In this document: piece after piece, positions 15,244 through 25,129 of the stretch
Layout: every line of letters begins with the position of its first letter
Numbering within the stretch: the first letter of the stretch is position 1
Source: Kiloniella majae
GTDB taxonomy: Bacteria > Pseudomonadota > Alphaproteobacteria > Kiloniellales > Kiloniellaceae
Length of the DNA: 64,000 nt
Assembly (NCBI RefSeq): GCF_002118315.1
Contig: NZ_MTSZ01000002.1
Coordinates: 186,001 to 250,000, forward strand
Direction: 5' to 3'
Made by a program: the position numbers and the translations under genes
The notes under the pieces: generated by a model
What the model was told of the DNA's origin: nothing
The model's database searches: none
The model's input: only the letters and a program-made list of their open reading frames with translations

Positions 15244-17460
15244 CTACTTCCGGATCTCAAGCATAAAATCATCAACTTCTTTGGACAGTGACAAAAGTTC
15301 TGCCGTTAATTGCTCGGAAGAATTAAGAACAACACCAGCTGCCTGCCCGGTTTCTTCTGAAGCCCGCATAACATCACCAATGTTTTTAGAAACTTTGCTG
15401 GTTCCATCCGCTGCCAATCTCACATTGCGAGACATTTCACCTGTGGCCGAAGTTTGTTCGGTCACAGCAGCCGCAATGCCAGCCGTAATTTCATCAACAT
15501 TACCAACGGCCTTGGTAACCTTCGTTATTGCGTTCGCGGCAACACTCACTGTGTCTCTGATTGTCGTAACCTGAGAAGAAATATCGTCTGTGGCAGTTCC
15601 CGTTTGTGTCGCAAGATTTTTAACTTCTGATGCAACAACTGCAAAGCCTTTACCCGCATCCCCTGCGCGTGCTGCTTCAATCGTTGCGTTCAAGGCCAAT
15701 AAATTAGTTTGATCGGCAATTTCACTGATCAAATCAACAACCGCACCAATTTTTTCTGCCGCTTCAGAAAGGCTGTCTACTGCTCGGTTCGTTGCCTGTG
15801 CGTCTGTGCTCACCTCTCTGGAAGCTGTTGCAGCCATTGATGTCTGACGGCTAATTTCTTCGATAGAAGCCGTTAATTCTTCGGAAGCTGCTGCCACAGA
15901 TTCCACATTTACAGAAACATCCGAAGATGCTTCAGAAGCTTGAGAGGATTGCTGTTGCGCCTGACTAGCTGTTGCATTCATTTCCTGTGCTGTCTGGCCA
16001 AGTTGGGAAACGGATGTTTGAACGCTGGAAACAATTCCTTTAACCCGGATATTAAACTGATCAGCAAGCGCATCCATTTCTTCTTTGCGTTTTTGTTCTG
16101 CAATCGCTTTTGCTTCTTCACGTTCTTTTCGTAAGCGCTCAACATGTTGCGCGTTTTCTTTAAAAACATTCAACGCACTAGCCATTTCACCAATTTCGTC
16201 GTGCTGACCTGTCGGAACTTCTATGGATAGATCCCCTTCGGAAATTTCTTTCATAGCCTCTGACAAGGAGACCAAGCGAGAAATAATCATTTTGCTGACA
16301 ACAAAATACATAACTGCAGCAGCAAGCGCGATTGAGATACCCAAAATGACCAGAAGCCATATCTTTCCGTCCGTAATCGCATTGTTAGACAAAGAAACAG
16401 AGCCAATCGCCCCTTCTTCCGCAGAACTCGCAATTTTGTCCACGAGATCTTTCAATTTTTGGGAAAGCTCGGCATTGTTCCCTAACAGTTGGCTCGAATT
16501 ATTATTTTCAGCTATTTGAGCAATTCTAAGGGAAAAAACATTTTCTTCACCCAACAAAAGGGCGTCCAGCTTCTTGGTTAATTCTCTGATCTTAATTGCT
16601 TCTTGAGAAATATCATCATTGATAAGAGAAATATTATCTTTGTTACGTCTGGCGGCCTCTTTGACTTTCTTTTGTGCCGCTTCAATAAGTTCTTGTTCTT
16701 GATACGTAGCAACTTCAGCCAAGAGAGAAAAAATCTGGTTCGTATCAACCTGCAACGAAGAAGAAACCTGACTTCTCGTGACCGATATCAAAATTTCAAT
16801 AAGTTGGTTGGTAACATCTGTACTTCCAAAGGAAGCATCAATTGTATCTTCGACAGTTTTTCGTGCCGCCTCTTGATAGGGTCCAACAAGACCATCGAAC
16901 TCTCGCTTGGTAGCCAGAAGTTCAGTCATTAAGGCCAAGCTTCGGGAGTTAAGATCTAGTTGTTGAGCAACTGAAGAATTCAACCCGGACAAATTATTCT
17001 TCAATTCTTTTGATGTTTTTTCTAGAAGTTTACTCGTTTCCTGGTCAAATCCACTTTCATTCAGGGCAATAATTAAACTATCAAGGGATGCTTCTTTTTG
17101 CTGTAGAGACGTAAAAACATCGTTTTTTTCCTGTTGTGATTTGACTGTGATCAGTGCAGGTGCAGAGGAAGCGATGTTGGTTGCTGTTTCTGACAGTTCC
17201 AGTGCAATCGACATTTGCGGAATACTTTTCCTGGATATTTGATCAAAAGCACTACTTACACCATCAAAAGACAGCCATCCCACCAAGCTGGCTAGCAACG
17301 TGGTGGAAACGATACTGCCAACGGCCAGCATCAGTTTGGTTTTTACTTTTAATGCCCGTTTGTCGTCTGATCTTTGCTCATTATCGCCTGACGCTTCTTC
17401 TGACGTTTCTTCGACAATATCGTCCTCTTCGATCTGCGTATTAACATCCGTATCAGACAC
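15244..17460 (-). CDS. Methyl-accepting chemotaxis protein, candidate taurine chemoreceptor
   Basis: This is a 738-residue membrane chemoreceptor. An acidic cytoplasmic N-terminus of about 40 residues precedes TM1 (43-64). A long all-helical periplasmic domain of roughly 300 residues, the size of the helical bimodular (HBM) type, leads to TM2 near 365-390. A HAMP domain ([16 protein letters not shown]) and the signalling tip ([20 protein letters not shown]) follow. It is divergent from tauR and shares its TauR-like operator, so it is probably induced with taurine use and may sense taurine or a product. The ligand is inference. Confidence 0.88.
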   Translation of the reverse strand: MSDTDVNTQIEEDDIVEETSEEASGDNEQRSDDKRALKVKTKLMLAVGSIVSTTLLASLVGWLSFDGVSSAFDQISRKSIPQMSIALELSETATNIASSAPALITVKSQQEKNDVFTSLQQKEASLDSLIIALNESGFDQETSKLLEKTSKELKNNLSGLNSSVAQQLDLNSRSLALMTELLATKREFDGLVGPYQEAARKTVEDTIDASFGSTDVTNQLIEILISVTRSQVSSSLQVDTNQIFSLLAEVATYQEQELIEAAQKKVKEAARRNKDNISLINDDISQEAIKIRELTKKLDALLLGEENVFSLRIAQIAENNNSSQLLGNNAELSQKLKDLVDKIASSAEEGAIGSVSLSNNAITDGKIWLLVILGISIALAAAVMYFVVSKMIISRLVSLSEAMKEISEGDLSIEVPTGQHDEIGEMASALNVFKENAQHVERLRKEREEAKAIAEQKRKEEMDALADQFNIRVKGIVSSVQTSVSQLGQTAQEMNATASQAQQQSSQASEASSDVSVNVESVAAASEELTASIEEISRQTSMAATASREVSTDAQATNRAVDSLSEAAEKIGAVVDLISEIADQTNLLALNATIEAARAGDAGKGFAVVASEVKNLATQTGTATDDISSQVTTIRDTVSVAANAITKVTKAVGNVDEITAGIAAAVTEQTSATGEMSRNVRLAADGTSKVSKNIGDVMRASEETGQAAGVVLNSSEQLTAELLSLSKEVDDFMLEIRK

Positions 17461-17528
17461 ATCTCTCTCCTGTCAGGCTTTATAAACCACTAAAGGGCAA
17501 CATTATTTGGGGACGACCACACTCTAAA

Positions 17529-17564
17529 TAGGACCAATTCAATATATTAATGAGTCCAGTCCAG
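17529..17564 (-). promoter_or_regulatory. Putative TauR operator between the chemoreceptor and tauR
   Basis: On the minus strand CTGGACTCA (17559-17551) is followed 22 bp later by TTGGTCCTA (17537-17529), and a second CTGGAC (17564-17559) abuts the first. It lies 70-105 bp from the chemoreceptor start and about 93 bp from the tauR start, allowing control of the receptor and autoregulation. Confidence 0.65.
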
Positions 17565-17656
17565 AAGCATGCTATGCTTTAGGAAAAGATAGCCTAGATT
17601 AGCACCCAATAATTTAAAGATGTTTAATTCGATGTGAAACCACGGGGGAATAAGAA

Positions 17657-19180
17657 TTGGCGAGCGATATCCTTTTCCATTTAGAAAAGAAGAGCAGAGA
17701 GTCTCTTCAAAGTCAGCTTCGCCGCGCTATTCTAAACGCTATCCTGAATAGCACTTTGCCTGCAGGGTTCAAGTTACCTTCCAGTAGAAAGCTAGCCAAT
17801 GATTTAGGGGTTTCTCGCAACACAGCCATTCTGGTTTATCAAGGATTGACAGATGATGGCTATCTCGTCACCCGAGAACGCAGTGGCATCTTTGTAAACG
17901 AAGAGTTTGTAGAAAGTTTAGAACAGTCCAAACTCTCACAAAAAGAAACCAGAGTCACAGAACAGGTCGAACAGGAAAAGCCGGATTGGACCAATCGCTT
18001 TTTCATGCGCCCCTCAGAACGTCATTACCTCAACCTCCCAAAGGATTGGCGGGATAAACCTTTTCCCTTTGTCTATGGACAGCCGGACAAACGCCTCTTT
18101 CCCCTAACAGCATGGCGTGAATGTAGCAGGCTAGCCCTGAGCACACGGGACATGGCTGACTGGATCCATGACGATAAAATTTATGACGATCCTCAACTTA
18201 TCGAACAAATAAGAACCCGATTGCTCCCCGCCCGAGGCATCCATGTTTCTAGCGACCAGATCCTTGTCACACTTGGGGGGCAGAACGCGCTCTACCTTTT
18301 GGCGGGACTGTTGGTTCGACAACACACACGCGTTGGCATAGAAAACCCGGGATATCCCGATGCAAAAAATATCATGCAGCTATTCACCAACAATATTGCC
18401 CCGATCCCCGTAGATGAAAAAGGAATGGTCGTCGATGATCATTTAAATGACTGTAATTATGTTTTTGTAACCCCAAGTCATCAATGCCCGACGACGATCA
18501 CAATGCCTCTTTCCAGACGAAACCGCCTTTTGGAAAAGGCCACCGAACAGGACTTTCTTATCATCGAAGACGATTATGAGAACGAGATCAACTATTTCAA
18601 ATCGGCAAGCCCGGCTCTAAAGGCTTTGGATACAAGTGATCGGGTTATCTATACCAGTAGTCTCTCCAAAACACTTTTTCCAGGCTTGCGTATTGGGTAC
18701 ATCGTCGCAGCACCTGAGCTTATTGAAGAACTAAAGTTTTACCGTAGACTGGTTGTCCGTTATACCCCGAGTAACAATCAGCGCACCGTAGCACTTTTCT
18801 TATCGCTTGGATATTACGATAGCCTTATCTATAGCCTGCGTCGGAAATGGCATAACAGATGGAATTCTGTTCACAAAGCATTGAAAACCTATATCCCGGA
18901 ATGTAGCTATTCCCATTCTTCCGGAGGGACATCATACTGGATTAAAATCCCCGAAGGCATAAGTGCAAATCAACTCGTAAAAGAAGCTTATAAAGATGGG
19001 GTGTTAATAGAATCAGGCATGCCATTCTTTCTGGAATCACCTGCGCCGGATACTCATATTCGCATAGGTTTTACCTCTATCGAAAACGCAAAAATCGAAC
19101 CCGGGATCAAGCGACTGGGTAAAACCATTGACCGAATGCTCAGAGAGAAAAATACATCCCTCGGCAATACAACTAGATAA
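17657..19180 (+). CDS. tauR: TauR, MocR-type regulator of taurine use (TTG start)
   Basis: TauR is a GntR/MocR fusion regulator. Residues about 10-80 form a winged helix (LPSSRKLANDLGVSRNTAIL), and the remainder is a fold-type I aminotransferase domain with IIEDDYENE near 302 and Lys338 in SSLSKTLFPG as the predicted PLP lysine. The family binds PLP and an amine effector; Rhodobacter capsulatus TauR activates taurine genes. The start is TTG at 17657 behind GGGGGAA with six-base spacing. The cluster of tpa, xsc and pta supports the TauR name over other MocR paralogues. Confidence 0.85.
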   Translation: MASDILFHLEKKSRESLQSQLRRAILNAILNSTLPAGFKLPSSRKLANDLGVSRNTAILVYQGLTDDGYLVTRERSGIFVNEEFVESLEQSKLSQKETRVTEQVEQEKPDWTNRFFMRPSERHYLNLPKDWRDKPFPFVYGQPDKRLFPLTAWRECSRLALSTRDMADWIHDDKIYDDPQLIEQIRTRLLPARGIHVSSDQILVTLGGQNALYLLAGLLVRQHTRVGIENPGYPDAKNIMQLFTNNIAPIPVDEKGMVVDDHLNDCNYVFVTPSHQCPTTITMPLSRRNRLLEKATEQDFLIIEDDYENEINYFKSASPALKALDTSDRVIYTSSLSKTLFPGLRIGYIVAAPELIEELKFYRRLVVRYTPSNNQRTVALFLSLGYYDSLIYSLRRKWHNRWNSVHKALKTYIPECSYSHSSGGTSYWIKIPEGISANQLVKEAYKDGVLIESGMPFFLESPAPDTHIRIGFTSIENAKIEPGIKRLGKTIDRMLREKNTSLGNTTR

Positions 19181-19201
19181 CAGATAAAAGAAACCAGATT
19201 C

Positions 19202-19244
19202 TTGGACTCCTGCTGGACTCATCGAATGGGTCCAAATGGAGCTA
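19202..19244 (+). promoter_or_regulatory. Putative TauR operator upstream of pta
   Basis: TTGGACTCC (19202-19210) and CTGGACTCA (19213-19221) are direct repeats 11 bp apart, and ATGGAGCTA (19236-19244) follows 23 bp after the second. The site is on the plus strand, about 135-175 bp before the pta ATG, so it keeps the orientation toward its target gene seen at the other sites. Confidence 0.65.
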
Positions 19245-19377
19245 TCCCCAACCTCTAAGACTGGAAAGAATTACCTCGGAACCTATTCCGTTCAATTACC
19301 CAAATCCAGCCCTGAAAATCAATTAGGGAATTCTTTGGTTAATTAACTGGAATTATTTAACAAACGAGGAACAGTTC

Positions 19378-20295
19378 ATGTTGAGTCAGCAACCAATAGA
19401 ATGCCCCAATGCATTGCTACATAATGCTGCTCAATATGCACCCGCACGAACAGCTATTGTTAATGCGACCAGCGCCATAGCCATGGAAAGTGCTTACCTT
19501 GCTCAAAAAGCAGGGCTGGTAGAGCCTGTACTTGTTGGTGATAAATCGATTATCTCCCGCTTATCAAAAGATATGGGGTGGGATCTGTCAAAAGTCGAAA
19601 TTCACCACACAGCTAATGAAGAAGAAGCTGCGAAAATATCTGTCCTGCTCGCCCGATCAGGAAAAGTAAACGCGATCATGAAAGGGCAAATTCACACAGA
19701 CATCTTCATGAAGGCCATTGTAAACCGTGAAACTGGGCTTAGGACCGGTCGGCGTCTATCGCATGCTTTTTACATGTCAGTTCCGGGTTCTGACCGAACC
19801 ATGATTATTACAGATGCGGCCGTTAACATTGCGCCGGACCTCGAAACAAAAAAAGCGATCATTCAGAACTCGGTTGAGATGATGCATGCACTTGGCAACA
19901 GCAAGCCAAAAGTCGCGATCCTATCCGCAACAGAAGAAGTAAATCCGCAGATGCCGTCCAGTACAGACGCTGCAACATTGACAGAATGGGCCAGAGAAGA
20001 AGTTCTTGATGCTTTTGTTTTTGGCCCTATGGCATTGGATAATGCGATCTCTCCTGAAGCAGCACATATTAAGGGGATCAAAAATCCTGTCGCCGGAAAA
20101 GCCGACATTTTGGTGGTACCAAACATTGAAACCGGAAACGCCATGTTCAAGCAACTAGTTTACTGTGACAGTGCCTGCGCTGCCGGAATTGTATTAGGCG
20201 CAAGCGTTCCGATTGTATTGACCAGTCGCGCCGATCCCCCCGCAGCACGCCTTGCTTCTATGGCACTCGCAGCAATTGTTGCTCATATTACTTAA
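19378..20295 (+). CDS. pta: Short phosphate acetyltransferase (Pta)
   Basis: This phosphate acetyl/butyryltransferase family enzyme should convert the acetyl phosphate from Xsc to acetyl-CoA. At 305 residues it is the short single-domain type, lacking the N-terminal domains of E. coli Pta. Family features include MKGQIHTDIFMKAIV near 101 and the C-terminal LVYCDSACAAGIVLGA. It follows tauR on the same strand with a TauR-like operator between them, and precedes soeABC by 101 bp. A phosphotransbutyrylase activity cannot be excluded, but the taurine context favours acetyl. Confidence 0.85.
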   Translation: MLSQQPIECPNALLHNAAQYAPARTAIVNATSAIAMESAYLAQKAGLVEPVLVGDKSIISRLSKDMGWDLSKVEIHHTANEEEAAKISVLLARSGKVNAIMKGQIHTDIFMKAIVNRETGLRTGRRLSHAFYMSVPGSDRTMIITDAAVNIAPDLETKKAIIQNSVEMMHALGNSKPKVAILSATEEVNPQMPSSTDAATLTEWAREEVLDAFVFGPMALDNAISPEAAHIKGIKNPVAGKADILVVPNIETGNAMFKQLVYCDSACAAGIVLGASVPIVLTSRADPPAARLASMALAAIVAHIT

Positions 20296-20396
20296 AAAAA
20301 TTGTAGATTTAATAAAATATAACAATCTATAGTAAGCCTTAAAAAACTCAAAAAAACAAAAATCACAACAGGATAGCGTCAAATTGGAGATGATTT

Positions 20397-23345
20397 ATGG
20401 GTTTCTTTCCCACGTCCAAACAAGAGGAAGTTGATACTTCCCCGCACGTATCGGACGAAGTTAAGACCACGACATGTTACATGTGTGCGTGCCGCTGTGG
20501 CATCAAGGTACACCTGCGTGGCGATCAGATCCGCTATATCGAAGGCAACCCAGATCATCCGGTAAACAAAGGCGTGCTCTGTGCAAAGGGCTCAGCCGGG
20601 ATTATGCAGCATAATTCCCCTGCCCGTTTGCAAAAACCGCTTCTCAGAACAGGAGAACGTGGATCTGGTGAATTCAAAGAAATTGAATGGGATGAAGCCC
20701 TTGAACTCGCTAGAGGATGGCTTGGCGAGATCAGAGCAAAAGACCCGTCAAAACTTGCTTTCTTTACAGGTCGCGATCAGTCGCAAAGCTTGACCGGATG
20801 GTGGGCAGGGAAATTTGGCACAAGAAATTTTGCCGCCCATGGTGGATTTTGTTCCGTCAACATGGCCGCTGCTGGTTTATATAGCGCTGGCGGATCTTTC
20901 TGGGAATTTGGAGAACCCGATTGGGATCATACGAAGTACCTCCTGATGTTCGGGGTCGCCGAAGACCATGATTCTAACCCGATTAAAATTGGGCTGGGTA
21001 AATTAAAGTCCCGCAAGGGAACCAAGTTTGTGTCTGTAAATCCTGTTCGCACAGGTTATTCCGGTATTGCCGATGAATGGATTGGCATCCGCCCCGGGAC
21101 AGATGGTCTCTTTGTCTTTGCCCTCATTCACGAGCTTCTCAAGGCCGAGAAGATCGACTGGACTTACATAACCCGCTACACAAATGCCCCCTGGCTTGTC
21201 ATACAAGACCCCGGCGCGGCAGATGACGGTCTTTTTGCCCGCGATGCCGAGGGAAATCCGCTTTGTTATGATGCTGAGGCAAAAAAACTCGTCTCATCAA
21301 CTAACCTCGAAGCCAAACCAGCATTGGCAGGTGAATTCACCCTTCCGGATGGGCGTAAGGCTGTTCCGGCATTTCATTTGATGGCTGATCGTTATCTTGA
21401 TCCTCAATATGCACCAGAAGCCGTTGCCGATCAGATTGGCTATAGCGCAGCAAATATTCGCCGTATTGCAGCAGAAATTGCCCATGTTGCCTTCGAAGAA
21501 ACAATCGAACTGGATGTAGCCTGGACAGACTGGGCTGGGCGTAAGCAGGATAAAATGATCGGGCGACCGGTTTCCATGCACGCGATGCGCGGGATCTCTG
21601 CCCATTCAAATGGTTTTCATACCTGCCGTGCCATTCACGTCTTGCAAATGCTATTGGGTTCTATTGATGTTCCCGGTGGTTTTAGGCACAAGCCACCCTT
21701 CCCACGCCCCTGTCCTCCGGGTCCAAAACCTGCGGGACATGAATCCATCGCCAACACGCCGCTACCCGGCATGCCGCTTGGCTTCCCTACTGGTCCTGAA
21801 GACTTGCTGGTTGAACCGGATGGCACACCCAAACGCATAGACAAAGCCTACAGCTGGGAATACCCACTGGCCTCTCACGGCTTGATGCACATGGTCATTC
21901 ACAATGCCTGGAAAGGTGATCCCTATCCAGTAGATTTGCTTTTCATGTATATGGCGAATATGAGCTGGAACAGCTCTATGAATGTTCCCGGTACAATTAA
22001 ATATCTCACCGATAAAAATGAAGACGGTAGCTACAAGATCCCCAAGATCATCTATTCAGATGCATATCATTCTGAAATGGTTCCCTATGCCGATCTTGTG
22101 CTGCCGGATACAACCTATCTTGAACGATGGGATGCGATTTCTCTGCTTGATCGCCCGATCTGCAGCGCACATGGCCCTGCTGATTCGATCAGGCAGCCCG
22201 TCATAAAACCAGACAGAGATGTACGCCCCTTTCAGGATGTTCTGTTGGATCTGGGTGCACGGGTTGGCTTGCCCGGCATGACCAAGGAAGATGGCAGTGC
22301 CATGTACCCTGGCGGCTATTCTGATTACATTACAAACCACGAACGAACACCGGGCGTTGGACCACTCGCGGGCTGGCGAGGACAAGACGGAGACAGTCAC
22401 GGCAAAGGAGATCCCAACCCGGATCAGTTGCAAAAGTACATCGATAACGGATGCTTCTGGTCAGATGAGTTCACCCCGGAACAGTCTTACTATAAATTTG
22501 CCAACCGCTCTTATCTTGATCGATCTCATGAAATGGGATGGATACCCAATGCAGAACGTATTGTGATGCACATCTATTCTGAACACATGCAAAAGTTCCG
22601 CCTAGCAGCTCAGGGACATGGCGACATACAACCACCTGATGATCTCCGCAGTCGAATAGACGAGACATTTGATCCTCTTCCGATCTGGTACATGCCTTTG
22701 GAAGAAAAAGCTGTGGATGGCAAAGAGTATCCTCTGCACGCGGTGACCCAACGGCCAATGCATATGTATCACAGCTGGGGCTCTCAAAATGCCTGGTTGA
22801 GGCAGATCACAGCTCAAAACCGTCTGTTCATCAACGAAGAAACTGCCCGAAAACACGGCATTGACAACGAAGACTGGATTTGGGTTATCTCACCACATGG
22901 ACGGGTAAAGACCCAAGTCAAGTTGATGAGCGGTGTTAATCCCCACACAATCTGGACGTGGAATGCTATCGGCAAACGTAAAGGCGCCTGGGGTCTGGAT
23001 GATAAAGCGCCGGAATCTAACCGTGGCTTTTTGCTAAACCATATTATCTCGGAACTGCTACCGCCAAGAAAAGACGGCTATCGTTATTCCAATTCTGATC
23101 CCGTCACAGGTCAGGCAGCCTGGTATGATCTCAGGGTGCGGATAGAAAAGTGCGACGCGCTGGAAGAAGGTGCGACAGAGCCAATGTTTGAGGCTTTTGC
23201 CCCTCTCCCCAATGCACCGGAACAAATGGCTGTATTGCGTTATGGTGCCGATTTTGGCGAAGAAAAGCCAAGGTCAAAAAGTTCAACGCCTAAAGTACAA
23301 GAAGCACCATTATCTGATGATACCCTGGCAGGAGAGAAACCATGA
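20397..23345 (+). CDS. soeA: SoeA-like sulfite dehydrogenase, molybdopterin catalytic subunit
   Basis: This is the catalytic subunit of a cytoplasmic sulfite:quinone oxidoreductase, turning the sulfite from Xsc into sulfate. The 982-residue bis-MGD oxidoreductase has Cys27, Cys30, Cys34 and Cys62 for an N-terminal [4Fe-4S] cluster and Cys152 (HGGFCSVN) as the probable Mo ligand. No Tat signal precedes the first cysteines, so unlike DMSO or thiosulfate reductases it should stay in the cytoplasm, as known for SoeABC. GGAG lies before the ATG. It overlaps soeB by four bases. Polysulfide or thiosulfate reductase is the main alternative. Confidence 0.87.
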   Translation: MGFFPTSKQEEVDTSPHVSDEVKTTTCYMCACRCGIKVHLRGDQIRYIEGNPDHPVNKGVLCAKGSAGIMQHNSPARLQKPLLRTGERGSGEFKEIEWDEALELARGWLGEIRAKDPSKLAFFTGRDQSQSLTGWWAGKFGTRNFAAHGGFCSVNMAAAGLYSAGGSFWEFGEPDWDHTKYLLMFGVAEDHDSNPIKIGLGKLKSRKGTKFVSVNPVRTGYSGIADEWIGIRPGTDGLFVFALIHELLKAEKIDWTYITRYTNAPWLVIQDPGAADDGLFARDAEGNPLCYDAEAKKLVSSTNLEAKPALAGEFTLPDGRKAVPAFHLMADRYLDPQYAPEAVADQIGYSAANIRRIAAEIAHVAFEETIELDVAWTDWAGRKQDKMIGRPVSMHAMRGISAHSNGFHTCRAIHVLQMLLGSIDVPGGFRHKPPFPRPCPPGPKPAGHESIANTPLPGMPLGFPTGPEDLLVEPDGTPKRIDKAYSWEYPLASHGLMHMVIHNAWKGDPYPVDLLFMYMANMSWNSSMNVPGTIKYLTDKNEDGSYKIPKIIYSDAYHSEMVPYADLVLPDTTYLERWDAISLLDRPICSAHGPADSIRQPVIKPDRDVRPFQDVLLDLGARVGLPGMTKEDGSAMYPGGYSDYITNHERTPGVGPLAGWRGQDGDSHGKGDPNPDQLQKYIDNGCFWSDEFTPEQSYYKFANRSYLDRSHEMGWIPNAERIVMHIYSEHMQKFRLAAQGHGDIQPPDDLRSRIDETFDPLPIWYMPLEEKAVDGKEYPLHAVTQRPMHMYHSWGSQNAWLRQITAQNRLFINEETARKHGIDNEDWIWVISPHGRVKTQVKLMSGVNPHTIWTWNAIGKRKGAWGLDDKAPESNRGFLLNHIISELLPPRKDGYRYSNSDPVTGQAAWYDLRVRIEKCDALEEGATEPMFEAFAPLPNAPEQMAVLRYGADFGEEKPRSKSSTPKVQEAPLSDDTLAGEKP

Positions 23346-24091
23346 CCTGTCTTCCGCAAAACGGTCCACAAAAAAAGCTGGGGCTGGTTATTGACTTGGA
23401 TATCTGTGTTGGCTGTCATGCTTGTGCCGTGAACTGTAAAGAATGGAATACTGGCGGCCACTCTGCGCCGCTAACAGATATGGATCCTTACGGTGCCGAT
23501 CCCAACGGTGTCTGGTTTAACCGCATTCACAGCTTCGAAGTCGTTGATGACGATAGCGACAGCCGCACCGTTCACTTTCCCAAAAGCTGCCTTCATTGTG
23601 ATGATGCGCCCTGCGTTACCGTTTGTCCGACAGGTGCATCCTATAAACGCGAAGAAGACGGTATCGTTCTTGTAGATGCGGATAAATGCATCGGCTGTAA
23701 ATTATGTTCATGGGCCTGCGCCTATGGCGCTAGAGAATATGATGAAGACGCAGGCATCATGAAAAAATGTACCCTCTGCGTTGATCGGATTTACAACGAA
23801 AACTTGCCCGAAGCATCCAGAGTACCGGCCTGTGTTTCCACCTGTCCAGTTGGCGCAAGATCCTTTGGTGATTTGGGAGACCCAAACTCTGATGTTAGCA
23901 AGCTTGTTGCGGAGCGTGAAGGTTTTGATCTAATGGCAGAGCTTGATTACAAACCGACAAATAAATATTTGCCGCCTCGCCCCAAACAAAATGAGAATGC
24001 TGTTTCGGATAAACCCGTTAGCCTCTCCCCAGTTGAAACTGAAAAAGCTGGCCTGTTAGCGCGATGGGCTGACAAAGTCTTATCGCTCTAG
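23342..24091 (+). CDS. soeB: SoeB-like iron-sulfur subunit
   Basis: This is the electron-transfer subunit, 249 residues, carrying four cysteine groups for [4Fe-4S] clusters: CVGCHACAVNC near 22, CLHCDDAPCVTVC near 85, CIGCKLCSWAC near 118, and a last group from CTLC to CVSTC near 140-167. The pattern is that of DmsB/SoeB proteins. It overlaps soeA (ATGA) and is followed 18 bp later by soeC. No signal sequence is present, matching a cytoplasmic complex. Confidence 0.9.
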   Translation: MTCLPQNGPQKKLGLVIDLDICVGCHACAVNCKEWNTGGHSAPLTDMDPYGADPNGVWFNRIHSFEVVDDDSDSRTVHFPKSCLHCDDAPCVTVCPTGASYKREEDGIVLVDADKCIGCKLCSWACAYGAREYDEDAGIMKKCTLCVDRIYNENLPEASRVPACVSTCPVGARSFGDLGDPNSDVSKLVAEREGFDLMAELDYKPTNKYLPPRPKQNENAVSDKPVSLSPVETEKAGLLARWADKVLSL

Positions 24092-24109
24092 AAAGAAAGG
24101 AGTTTTCAC

Positions 24110-25063
24110 ATGCATCCAGCAAAGTCAGTTATTCTTTTCACAACCGCTTCAGGCGTAGGTTACGGACTTCTTTTCCTTCTTATCCTAGGGCATATGCTTG
24201 GCGTTATTCCAACGGATCAAACGCTAGCTCTCAGTGGGTTTTGCACAGCCTTCATCCTTATTGTTTTGGGGCTTCTGTCTTCGACATTTCACCTTGGCCG
24301 GCCAGAACGGGCCTGGCGCGCCCTGACACAATGGCGGTCATCCTGGTTAAGTCGCGAAGGTATTCTGGCGATTGTTACTTTCCTGCCTACTGGTATCTAT
24401 GGGCTCTGGTGGGCTTTTTTCTCAAGTAACCACTTCGCTTTTCTACCAGTAATCGGCATCGCTGCGTTATTGCTGTGCTGTGCAACTGTCTATTGCACAT
24501 CAATGATTTACGCCTGTCTGAAGCCTGTTGCAGCGTGGCATAACAAGTTTGTGCCCGCTGGCTACCTGATCTTATCCTTGTCGACGGGTGCCTTGTTGCT
24601 GAATGCGATTTTGCATTTACAGGGCAAAAACGATCAGCTGTTTGATATGATCACCATCGTATTGATTATTATCGCTGTTGTGCACAAGTTCTATTACTGG
24701 CAATACATCAATGAAAATGCGGGTCAAAGCACTGTTGGAAGTGCAACGGGCCTTGGATCAATGGGTAAGGTTCGCCTTTTGGAAGCAGCTCATACCGAAG
24801 CAAACTATTTGATGAAAGAAATGGGGTTTAAAATTGCCAGAAAGCACAGACAAAAGCTGAGAAATATCACCTTTATCTTTGGCTTTATTTTCCCAATCTT
24901 TCTGATTTCACTTTCAGGCATGATTTCAAATGCCACCCTAAGTAACCTTGCAATCATACTCTCAATATTGTCTGGCGCATTGGGCATTATCACCGAAAGA
25001 TGGCTGTTTTTTGCAGAGGCCAAACATACTGTAAGCCTCTATTACGGTGCAGAGAAAGTATAG
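24110..25063 (+). CDS. soeC: SoeC-like membrane anchor (DmsC/NrfD type)
   Basis: This 317-residue integral membrane protein has about eight hydrophobic helices and the DmsC-type start HPAKSVILFTTASGVGYG. It should anchor SoeAB on the cytoplasmic face of the inner membrane and pass electrons to quinone. AAGGAG lies before the ATG. It closes the operon, and a strong hairpin follows its stop codon. Confidence 0.87.
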   Translation: MHPAKSVILFTTASGVGYGLLFLLILGHMLGVIPTDQTLALSGFCTAFILIVLGLLSSTFHLGRPERAWRALTQWRSSWLSREGILAIVTFLPTGIYGLWWAFFSSNHFAFLPVIGIAALLLCCATVYCTSMIYACLKPVAAWHNKFVPAGYLILSLSTGALLLNAILHLQGKNDQLFDMITIVLIIIAVVHKFYYWQYINENAGQSTVGSATGLGSMGKVRLLEAAHTEANYLMKEMGFKIARKHRQKLRNITFIFGFIFPIFLISLSGMISNATLSNLAIILSILSGALGIITERWLFFAEAKHTVSLYYGAEKV

Positions 25064-25068
25064 AACGC

Positions 25069-25104
25069 ATTAACCCTGGATCGTGTTAAAGATCCAGGGT
25101 TAAT
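25069..25104. terminator. Terminator between soeC and the leucine dehydrogenase gene
   Basis: Arms attaaccctggatc and gatccagggttaat form a perfect 14-bp stem with an 8-base loop. It lies just after soeC and 25 bp after the end of the convergent dehydrogenase gene, and probably serves both strands. Confidence 0.8.
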
Positions 25105-25129
25105 TGCCTTATCAATTAGGTCTATTTTT

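Noticed and set aside
20397-25063. Molybdoenzyme as a DMSO or polysulfide reductase
   Set aside because: No Tat signal on the catalytic subunit, and location beside xsc/pta favours cytoplasmic sulfite oxidation; kept as an alternative in the annotation.
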